A DNA stretch of 15,281 bases from Caloranaerobacter sp050286925 (lineage in GTDB: Bacteria > Bacillota > Clostridia > Tissierellales > Thermohalobacteraceae). The position numbers and the translations under genes are program-made. Positions 1 to 4,355 of the stretch are shown piece by piece. The stretch's first letter is position 1, and the number at the start of each line of letters is the position of its first letter. The DNA is taken from positions 1 through 15,281 of the forward strand of contig NZ_JBFWFX010000029.1 in NCBI RefSeq assembly GCF_050286925.1, written 5' to 3'. The notes under the pieces are model-generated. The model saw only the letters and a list, made by a program, of their open reading frames with translations. It did not search any database and was not told the DNA's origin.

Positions 1-346
1 AGGTGTGCAAAGGGACGAAATAGAAAGAGGTCAAGTATTAGCTAAGCCAGGAACAATCACACCACACACAAAATTCAAAGCAGAAGTATACGTATTAACA
101 AAAGAAGAAGGTGGAAGACATACACCATTCTTCAATGGATACAGACCACAATTCTACTTCAGAACAACAGACGTAACAGGAACAATCCACTTAGAAGAAG
201 GCGTAGAGATGTGCATGCCTGGAGATAATGCAAGATTCACAATAGAATTAATCACACCAATAGCATTAGAAGAAGGATTAAGATTCGCTATTCGTGAAGG
301 TGGAAGAACTGTAGGAGCAGGTGTTGTTACTGAAATTATTGAATAA
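1..346 (+). CDS. tuf: Elongation factor Tu, C-terminal part (5' truncated by window edge)
   Basis: The reading frame is open from base 2 and stops with TAA at 344-346, giving the last 114 residues of EF-Tu, the GTPase that delivers aminoacyl-tRNA to the ribosomal A site. The fragment begins GVQRDEIERGQVLAKPG and includes TPFFNGYRPQFYFRTTDVTG and the near-terminal GLRFAIREGGRTVGAGVV. These are hallmark motifs of the end of domain 2 and of domain 3, the two beta barrels that hold the tRNA. The GTPase domain lies upstream, outside the window. Codon choice is strongly biased: all seven Phe are TTC, all three Tyr are TAC, and Thr is ACA until the last two. The final 20 or so codons switch to T-ending forms (GCT, ATT, CGT, ACT, GTT). 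A strong terminator follows at once, so this copy ends a transcript. A second tuf copy begins at 15158. Confidence 0.98.
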   Translation, partial: GVQRDEIERGQVLAKPGTITPHTKFKAEVYVLTKEEGGRHTPFFNGYRPQFYFRTTDVTGTIHLEEGVEMCMPGDNARFTIELITPIALEEGLRFAIREGGRTVGAGVVTEIIE

Positions 347-350
347 TGAA

Positions 351-380
351 AGGCTAGGTCCTTTGGGCCTAGTCTTTTTT
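351..380 (+). terminator. Intrinsic terminator after tuf
   Basis: An 11-bp stem (351-361 with 365-375, two G-T wobbles) around a TTT loop is followed by a T run ending at 380. It lies 4 nt after the tuf stop codon and separates the upstream tuf transcript from the rpmG unit. From 381 to about 500 I see only AT-rich sequence with an 8-nt direct repeat TGGTAAAG (407-414 and 419-426), and no gene. Confidence 0.93.
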
Positions 381-506
381 AAAGAAAATTATAAAATATA
401 AATATTTGGTAAAGTATCTGGTAAAGAGTATAAAAAGCTGTGTAAGGAAATAATATCAGTGGATATATTAAGTGATGCAATCAATTTCAAATAAAAGATT
501 TTGATA

Positions 507-535
507 TTGACATAACTTACAAATTATGATAGTTT
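507..535 (+). promoter_or_regulatory. Sigma-A-type promoter for rpmG-secE-nusG-rplK-rplA
   Basis: A perfect -35 TTGACA (507-512) is separated by exactly 17 nt from TAGTTT (530-535), with an extended -10 TG at 528-529. An overlapping alternative is TTGATA (501-506), 18 nt, TATGAT (525-530). A further TATAAT at 546-551 has no convincing -35. Transcription would start near 542, leaving a leader of about 90 nt before rpmG. It is the first promoter after the tuf terminator, and no terminator is visible between it and the end of rplA. Confidence 0.75.
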
Positions 536-632
536 ATATTAGTGATATAATTTAGCATTGGGTAGGTGTGCCCGAATAGAAGAAGTGATTTAATTCATAT
601 ATATATTTACTGTGGACTAGGAGGTGTTGATA

Positions 633-782
633 GTGAGAGTAAACATTACATTAGCTTGTACAGAATGTAAACAAAGAAATTATAGCACAACTAAAAATAA
701 GAAAAACAATCCTGACAGAATAGAATTGAAAAAGTATTGTAAATTCTGTAAGACTCATACTATTCATAAAGAGACTAAGTAA
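633..782 (+). CDS. rpmG: 50S ribosomal protein L33 (zinc-ribbon form)
   Basis: A 49-residue protein starting MRVNITLACTECKQRNYST and ending HKETK, read from a GTG start preceded by the ribosome binding site GGAGGTG (620-626) at normal spacing. It matches bacterial L33, a small protein of the large subunit near the E site. Four cysteines (C9, C12, C36, C39) form two CxxC pairs, so this is the zinc-binding C+ form rather than the zinc-independent paralog many Firmicutes induce under zinc limitation. It is full length for the family. Its position directly upstream of secE and nusG is the usual Firmicutes arrangement. Some clostridia have a tRNA-Trp gene between rpmG and secE; none is visible here. 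Confidence 0.95.
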   Translation: MRVNITLACTECKQRNYSTTKNKKNNPDRIELKKYCKFCKTHTIHKETK

Positions 783-826
783 TTTTTAGAAGAAAATCTA
801 GATATTAAATACATTTATTTTTAAGT

Positions 827-842
827 TCATAGTTTTCTATGA
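827..842 (+). repeat. Small hairpin between rpmG and secE
   Basis: Inverted repeat TCATAG-TTTT-CTATGA, extendable by two G-T pairs and one A-T pair. It is followed by A-rich rather than T-rich sequence, so it is not a terminator for this strand. It might be a processing or stability hairpin in the rpmG-secE mRNA, or chance. Confidence 0.35.
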
Positions 843-876
843 GTTAAAAAAATAGGTAAGTAAGGGTGTGAAGCTA

Positions 877-1089
877 ATGGCTGCTCAAACAAGTGCTGAT
901 AAAGGCGCTAAAAAAATTGGGGGATTTTTTAAAGGCGTTAAAGCTGAGTTGAAAAAAGTAAGTTGGCCTAACAAGAAACAGCTTGTTAACTATACAACTG
1001 TTGTTTTAGTTAGCTGTGGATTGATGGCTTTATTAGTTTGGCTTCTTGATACAACAGCACATCAATTATTAAAATTTATATTAGGTTAA
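877..1089 (+). CDS. secE: Preprotein translocase subunit SecE
   Basis: A 70-residue protein, the short single-membrane-segment form of SecE typical of Firmicutes. SecE clamps SecY in the SecYEG export channel of the cytoplasmic membrane. Residues 1-20 are basic and variable. GVKAELKKVSWP (20-31) is the conserved cytoplasmic amphipathic helix and hinge. About residues 39-57 (YTTVVLVSCGLMALLVWLL) form the transmembrane helix, and a short C-terminal helix ends in FILG. I prefer the ATG at 877 because AAGGGTG (862-868) lies at a good distance before it. An in-frame GTG at 868 would add MKL, but it overlaps that site. The start is the only real uncertainty. nusG follows 46 nt downstream, the usual pairing. 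Confidence 0.93.
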   Translation: MAAQTSADKGAKKIGGFFKGVKAELKKVSWPNKKQLVNYTTVVLVSCGLMALLVWLLDTTAHQLLKFILG

Positions 1090-1100
1090 ATAAGGATAAA

Positions 1101-1135
1101 GGAGGGAAGGACCTTTTAATAGGTCCCCGAGAACT
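1101..1135 (+). promoter_or_regulatory. nusG ribosome binding site with hairpin between it and the start codon
   Basis: The only good Shine-Dalgarno match, GGAGGG (1101-1106), is about 30 nt from the nusG ATG (1136), well beyond normal spacing. Between them is a hairpin GGACCT (1109-1114), TTTAAT, AGGTCC (1121-1126). Folding it would take out 18 nt and bring the two elements to about 12 nt apart. No nearer Shine-Dalgarno sequence is evident. The sequence shows the arrangement; the effect on translation is inferred. Confidence 0.6.
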
Positions 1136-1663
1136 ATGACAGATAAGTCTGATAAAGCTAAATGGTATGTAGTTCATACTTATTCAGGTCATGAGAATAA
1201 AGTAAAAGCTAATATTGAGAAGCTAGTAGAAAATAGAGGTATGCAGGATGTAATATTAGAAGTGAGAGTACCTACCGAGGAGCATGTAGAAATTAAAGAT
1301 GGTAAGAAAAAAGTAAAAGAGAGAAAAAAATTCCCAGGGTATGTTATGATAAAAATGGTAATGAATGATGAAACATGGTATTTAGTTAGAAATACGAGGG
1401 GAGTTACAGGGTTTGTTGGACCTGGTTCTAAGCCCGTTCCATTGACAGATGAGGAAATCAAGATGATGGGCGTACAAGAACCTTTACCACAAATAGGAAT
1501 TAATGTTGGTGATACTATTAAAGTAATAGCAGGACCATTTGAGAACTTTATTGGGACTGTTGATAGTATAAATTTAGAAAGACGAAAATTAAAAGCATAT
1601 ATATCAATGTTTGGTAGAGAAACTTTAGTTGAACTTGATTTTGAACAAGTAGATACATTATAA
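1136..1663 (+). CDS. nusG: Transcription termination/antitermination factor NusG
   Basis: A 175-residue protein of normal length for NusG, which binds RNA polymerase across the main cleft and modulates pausing and, in some bacteria, Rho-dependent termination and coupling to ribosomes. The NGN domain spans about residues 9-112, with the diagnostic WYVVHTYSGHENKVK at 10-24 and KKFPGYVMIKM at 64-74. A linker leads to the KOW domain (about 122-172) with VGDTIKVIAGPFENFIGTV at 124-142. The ATG is the only sensible start, although its ribosome binding site is separated from it by a hairpin. Codon use is the AT-rich background type (five of six Phe are TTT, all Tyr are TAT), unlike tuf. It lies between secE and rplK as in most bacteria. 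Confidence 0.97.
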   Translation: MTDKSDKAKWYVVHTYSGHENKVKANIEKLVENRGMQDVILEVRVPTEEHVEIKDGKKKVKERKKFPGYVMIKMVMNDETWYLVRNTRGVTGFVGPGSKPVPLTDEEIKMMGVQEPLPQIGINVGDTIKVIAGPFENFIGTVDSINLERRKLKAYISMFGRETLVELDFEQVDTL

Positions 1664-1722
1664 CTAAGTTTTAGATATGTCAATCAAGCTAAAATAGCTT
1701 TATAATAGATATTTAGTGTTGA

Positions 1723-1749
1723 TGTGGGAGGGAAACCTGCATAACCACA
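1723..1749 (+). promoter_or_regulatory. Putative ribosomal protein L1 binding site in the rplK leader
   Basis: The outer helix TGTGG (1723-1727) with CCACA (1745-1749) encloses a GAGG/GCATAA-type asymmetric loop and an inner AGG-GAAA-CCT hairpin (1729-1738). The pattern GTGGGAGG...CC...AUAACCAC closely matches the L1 site in 23S rRNA (helices 76-77), which in E. coli reads GUGGGAGGCU ... AGCC ... AAAUACCAC. L1 is known to repress its own operon by binding such a mimic. The rplK ribosome binding site (AAGGAGGTG, 1757-1765) follows 7 nt later. A 6-bp hairpin at 1686-1700 lies just upstream. Confidence 0.75.
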
Positions 1750-1773
1750 ATTTAACAAGGAGGTGTAATAGCG

Positions 1774-2199
1774 ATGGCGAAAAAAGTTATGGCTGTAGTT
1801 AAATTACAAATCCCAGCTGGTAAAGCGACTCCAGCACCACCAGTAGGTACTGCATTAGGACCACATGGTGTTAACATTATGGGATTTTGTAAAGAGTTCA
1901 ATGCAAAAACTGCTGATCAGGCTGGTATGATTATTCCAGTTGTGATTACAATTTACCAAGATAGATCATTTAGTTTCATAACAAAAACTCCTCCGGTAGC
2001 TGTATTGTTAAAGAAAGCATTAGGAATAGAAAAAGGCTCCGGAGAACCAAATAAAAATAAAGTTGCTAAGATATCAAAAGATAAGATAAGAGAAATTGCA
2101 GAAATCAAGATGCCAGACTTAAATACTGACAATATAGAGTCAGCTATGAGCATGGTTGCTGGTACAGCAAGAAGTATGGGAATTGTTGTTGAAGAATAG
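1774..2199 (+). CDS. rplK: 50S ribosomal protein L11
   Basis: A 141-residue protein, the standard L11 length. L11 binds the GTPase-associated region of 23S rRNA at the base of the stalk and is required for RelA-type stringent sensing. The N-terminal domain contains VKLQIPAGKATPAPPVGTAL (residues 9-28), the proline-rich face involved in thiostrepton binding, followed by GPHGVNIMGFCKEFNAKT. The C-terminal rRNA-binding domain runs from about 70 to 141, with the GSGEPNKNKVAKI region and SMVAGTARSMGI near the end. The ATG start is preceded by AAGGAGGTG at ideal distance. It pairs with rplA 54 nt downstream, and both leaders carry an L1-site-like motif, which suggests co-regulation by L1. Confidence 0.98.
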   Translation: MAKKVMAVVKLQIPAGKATPAPPVGTALGPHGVNIMGFCKEFNAKTADQAGMIIPVVITIYQDRSFSFITKTPPVAVLLKKALGIEKGSGEPNKNKVAKISKDKIREIAEIKMPDLNTDNIESAMSMVAGTARSMGIVVEE

Positions 2200-2206
2200 T
2201 CGACAA

Positions 2207-2238
2207 GTGGGAGGTACTTGTTAGACCGTTAATACCAC
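2207..2238 (+). promoter_or_regulatory. Putative ribosomal protein L1 binding site in the rplA leader
   Basis: GTGG (2207-2210) pairs with CCAC (2235-2238), and GGT (2213-2215) pairs with ACC (2225-2227) inside. The GA and GTTAATA segments form the asymmetric loop expected of the 23S rRNA L1 site. The element ends directly against the rplA ribosome binding site AAAGGAGG (2239-2246), so L1 binding could block translation of its own gene. The same bases can form a different hairpin, ACAAGT (2203-2208) with ACTTGT (2216-2221), which cannot coexist with the L1 fold. Confidence 0.75.
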
Positions 2239-2253
2239 AAAGGAGGTTAAATT

Positions 2254-2952
2254 ATGCCAAAAAGAGGAAAGAAATATCAAGAAAGTCTAAAATTAATTGA
2301 TAAACAAAAATTATATGACCCAGAAGAAGCAATTGAGCTTGTTCAAAAAACAGCTAAAGCTAAATTTGATGAAACAGTTGAATTATCAGTAAAATTGGGA
2401 GTAGACCCAAGACATGCTGATCAACAAGTTAGAGGAGCTGTTGTTTTACCACATGGTACTGGTAAAACAAGAAAAGTTCTAGTTTTTGCTAAAGGTGAAA
2501 AAGCTAAAGAAGCAGAAAGTGCAGGAGCAGATTACGTAGGAGCTGAAGAATACATCAATAAGATTCAGAACGAAAACTGGTTTGACTTTGATGTTGTAGT
2601 TGCAACTCCTGACATGATGGGTATGGTAGGTAGACTTGGTAGAATATTAGGACCAAAAGGACTTATGCCAAATCCAAAGTCAGGTACAGTTACATTTGAT
2701 GTTGCAAAAGCAGTTAAAGATATTAAAGCTGGTAAAGTTGAGTATAGAGTAGATAAAACTTCTATTGTACACGTTCCAATTGGAAAAGTTTCTTTCGGCA
2801 GCGAAAAACTATTAGAAAACTTCAAGACTATTATGGAAGCTATTATTAAAGCTAAACCAGCTGCAGCAAAAGGAAGATACTTAAGAAGTGTTACTGTTTC
2901 AAGTACAATGGGTCCAGGAATAAAAATAAATTCACAAAAATTAATGGACTAA
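2254..2952 (+). CDS. rplA: 50S ribosomal protein L1
   Basis: A 232-residue protein, normal for L1, the mobile stalk protein that interacts with E-site tRNA and binds helices 76-78 of 23S rRNA. It begins MPKRGKKYQESLKLIDKQKLYDPEEAIELV and contains the conserved FDETVELSVKLGVDPRHADQ (38-57) and VRGAVVLPHGTGK. The domain II segment MVGRLGRILGPKGLMPNPKSGTVT lies in the middle, and the protein closes with LRSVTVSSTMGPGIKI. L1 is a two-domain protein in which domain I, formed from both termini, makes most RNA contacts. The start follows AAAGGAGG at normal distance. The stop lies 7 nt before a new promoter, so it ends the first ribosomal unit, although no terminator is seen. Confidence 0.98.
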   Translation: MPKRGKKYQESLKLIDKQKLYDPEEAIELVQKTAKAKFDETVELSVKLGVDPRHADQQVRGAVVLPHGTGKTRKVLVFAKGEKAKEAESAGADYVGAEEYINKIQNENWFDFDVVVATPDMMGMVGRLGRILGPKGLMPNPKSGTVTFDVAKAVKDIKAGKVEYRVDKTSIVHVPIGKVSFGSEKLLENFKTIMEAIIKAKPAAAKGRYLRSVTVSSTMGPGIKINSQKLMD

Positions 2953-2959
2953 AAAATAG

Positions 2960-2988
2960 TTGACAAGATATTATTTTGCTGATAAAAT
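2960..2988 (+). promoter_or_regulatory. Sigma-A-type promoter for rplJ-rplL
   Basis: TTGACA (2960-2965), exactly 17 nt, TAAAAT (2983-2988), with an extended -10 TGA immediately before the -10 (2980-2982). It lies directly after the rplA stop. Transcription would begin near 2995, about 170 nt before the rplJ start, so the L10 leader is at the 5' end of this transcript. Confidence 0.85.
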
Positions 2989-3026
2989 TGTATTGTTACG
3001 ATGATATGGATAAGTTAATATTTTAA

Positions 3027-3115
3027 CCGTAGACAGTAGGTACTCTTAGGAGTTTAAATTTGCCTACCGAGGTTGTTTTGATTGATAGGAAACAATAGCC
3101 TCTCTGTGTCTACGG
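3027..3115 (+). promoter_or_regulatory. L10 leader (ribosomal protein L10/L12 binding cis-regulatory RNA)
   Basis: A closing helix CCGTAGACA (3027-3035) with TGTCTACGG (3107-3115), perfect over 9 bp, encloses two arms. The first is GTAGG/CCTAC (3036-3040 with 3063-3067), holding the small hairpin ACTC-TTAG-GAGT (3042-3053) and an AT-rich internal loop. The second is GAGGTTGTTT (3069-3078) with AAACAA (3090-3095) and CCTC (3099-3102). The architecture and position match the known L10 leader family, in which the L10-L12 complex represses its own operon. A competing hairpin overlaps its 3' end (next entry), giving two exclusive states. Confidence 0.85.
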
Positions 3116-3134
3116 AGAGGCTTTAATTGTGTTT
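3097..3134 (+). terminator. Possible attenuator hairpin in the rplJ leader
   Basis: AGCCTCTC (3097-3104) pairs with GAGAGGCT (3115-3122), 8 bp, and is followed by a broken T-rich tract, TTTAATTGTGTTT. It uses bases of both the second arm and the closing helix of the L10 leader, so the two folds exclude each other. The imperfect T tract means termination may be partial. Attenuation is inferred from the geometry only. Confidence 0.55.
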
Positions 3135-3163
3135 AAGTTTCCGCAATAAGGAGGTGGACCTGG

Positions 3164-3688
3164 ATGAGTACTAAGATTGAACAAAAAAAGCAGATAGTTC
3201 AAGAAATTAAAGATAAGATTAATAGAGCCCAAGCAGTTGTGTTAGTTGACTATAGAGGGCTAAATGTTGAAGAAGTAAATGAATTAAGAAAGAAATACAG
3301 AGAAGCTGGAGTAGAATACAAAGTTTATAAAAATACTTTGATGAGATTTGCATTTAAAGATGCAGGTTTAGAAGAGTTCAATAAATACTTAACAGGACCT
3401 AATGCAATAGCATTTAGTTATGACGATCCAGTTTCAGCTGCAAAAGTAACAAGTGAGTTTGCTAAAGAACATGAAAAATTAGAAATCAAAGCAGGTATAG
3501 TTGATGGAGAAATTATTGATATAGATAGAGTTAAAGAATTAGCAAACTTACCATCAAGAGAAGTATTAATAGCACAAGTACTTGGTGGCTTAAATGGTCC
3601 TATTACAGGATTTGCTAATGTTCTTCAAGGTACTATTAGAAAGCTAGTATATGCTTTAAATGCTATAAAAGAAAAACAAGAAGCTTAA
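3164..3688 (+). CDS. rplJ: 50S ribosomal protein L10
   Basis: A 174-residue protein of normal L10 length. L10 anchors the stalk to 23S rRNA through its N-terminal domain and carries L12 dimers on its C-terminal helix. Visible family motifs are KKQIVQEIKDKINRAQAVVLVDYRGLNVEEVNELRKKYREAGVEYKVYKNTLMRFA (about 8-62), TGPNAIAFSYDDPVSAAKV, and the helical C-terminus from LNGPITGFANVLQGTIRKLVYALNAIKEKQ, which supplies the L12-binding helix. The ATG follows AAGGAGGTGG at good spacing. It is preceded by its own promoter and L10 leader, and rplL follows 47 nt later, so the two are co-transcribed. Autoregulation by the L10-L12 complex is well established for this leader family. Confidence 0.98.
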   Translation: MSTKIEQKKQIVQEIKDKINRAQAVVLVDYRGLNVEEVNELRKKYREAGVEYKVYKNTLMRFAFKDAGLEEFNKYLTGPNAIAFSYDDPVSAAKVTSEFAKEHEKLEIKAGIVDGEIIDIDRVKELANLPSREVLIAQVLGGLNGPITGFANVLQGTIRKLVYALNAIKEKQEA

Positions 3689-3735
3689 TTTAAAATTCAA
3701 AATGAAAAAAGAAAAAAATAATGGAGGGATAATAA

Positions 3736-4119
3736 ATGGCAAGTGAAAAAGTGACTAAGTTAATTGAAGAAGTTAAAAGTTTAACTGTATTAGAATTATC
3801 AGAATTAGTAAAAGCATTAGAAGAGGAGTTTGGAGTAAGCGCACAAGCTCCAGTAGCTATGGCAGCTATGCCAATGGGTGGAGCAGCTCAAGCAGCTCAA
3901 GAAGAAAAAACTGAATTTGATGTAATATTATCAAGCGCTGGAAGCCAAAAAATCAAAGTAATCAAAGTAGTTAGAGAGTTAACTGGATTAGGATTAAAAG
4001 AAGCTAAAGAATTAGTTGACAATGCTCCAAAAACATTAAAAGAAGGAGTATCAAAAGAAGAAGCTGAACAATTAAAAGCTAAATTAGAAGAAGCAGGAGC
4101 TAGCGTAGAAATAAAATAG
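3736..4119 (+). CDS. rplL: 50S ribosomal protein L7/L12
   Basis: A 127-residue acidic stalk protein. Residues 1-33 form the dimerisation and L10-binding helices (VTKLIEEVKSLTVLELSELVKALEEEFG). Residues about 35-57 are the flexible Ala/Met/Gly/Gln-rich hinge (AMAAMPMGGAAQAAQEE). Residues 58-127 are the C-terminal domain, with KIKVIKVVRELTGLGLKEAKELVD and the GVSKEEAEQLKAKLEEAGA helix, which contacts EF-Tu and EF-G. Several dimers bind one L10, so this protein is needed in molar excess. The start follows GGAGGG (3723-3728), and an A/G-rich 47-nt spacer separates it from rplJ. A strong terminator follows the stop, ending the rplJ-rplL unit, although some read-through into rpoB is common in related operons. 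Confidence 0.98.
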   Translation: MASEKVTKLIEEVKSLTVLELSELVKALEEEFGVSAQAPVAMAAMPMGGAAQAAQEEKTEFDVILSSAGSQKIKVIKVVRELTGLGLKEAKELVDNAPKTLKEGVSKEEAEQLKAKLEEAGASVEIK

Positions 4120-4130
4120 TAGACTAAAAA

Positions 4131-4160
4131 ATACTCCGGTAAATACCGGAGTATTTTTTT
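4131..4160 (+). terminator. Intrinsic terminator after rplL
   Basis: A perfect 10-bp stem ATACTCCGGT (4131-4140) with ACCGGAGTAT (4145-4154), loop AAAT, extended by flanking A-T pairs and followed by T7 (4154-4160). It lies 11 nt after the rplL stop. It probably sets the ratio of stalk proteins to RNA polymerase by limiting read-through into rpoB. Confidence 0.95.
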
Positions 4161-4175
4161 CTATATAAAATCCCC

Positions 4176-4204
4176 TTGACATCTACAAATCGTTATGATA
4201 GTAT
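4176..4204 (+). promoter_or_regulatory. Sigma-A-type promoter for rpoB-rpoC
   Basis: TTGACA (4176-4181), exactly 17 nt, TAGTAT (4199-4204), with an extended -10 TGA at 4196-4198. It lies just after the rplL terminator. Its -10 region shares the 10-base string TTATGATAGT with the rpmG promoter at the same register. The predicted start is near 4211. Confidence 0.82.
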
Positions 4205-4210
4205 TATAAA

Positions 4211-4355
4211 ATGCATTATAGTGGAGTTTTATAAAGATAATTGAATAAAAGTCGTTTTTTTTGGGAAAATTATTAAATGTATGTCTTTTATTTATCAAAA
4301 AAGTTAACAATGGGGCATGTTGCGCCTTTAGTTTTTAATAAGGGGTGAATAATTA
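4211..4355 (+). other. Long rpoB 5' leader, function unknown
   Basis: About 145 nt of untranslated leader between the predicted transcription start and the rpoB ATG. It contains an AT-only-type inverted repeat AATAAAAG (4244-4251) with CTTTTATT (4285-4292), an eight-T run (4255-4262), and a GC-rich patch (about 4312-4327) that cannot form a good stem by itself. No known leader family is recognised. The rpoB ribosome binding site AAGGGGTGA is at 4340-4348. Confidence 0.5.

Noticed and set aside
381..500. A possible small gene or remnant after the tuf terminator
   Set aside because: Open frames are under about ten codons without ribosome binding sites; only a short TGGTAAAG direct repeat stands out.
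783..876. A tRNA-Trp gene between rpmG and secE, as seen in some clostridia
   Set aside because: No cloverleaf, no CCA end and no T-loop consensus; only a small AT-rich hairpin is present.
1189..1683. A 164-codon open frame on the - strand antisense to nusG
   Set aside because: It mirrors nusG over its whole length, has no ribosome binding site, and its Ser/Phe/Leu-rich product is typical of antisense reading of AT-rich genes.
1686..1706. Hairpin plus TATAAT as a dedicated rplK promoter
   Set aside because: The sequence 17 nt upstream of TATAAT has no -35 resemblance on this strand; it is probably an internal part of the mRNA leader.
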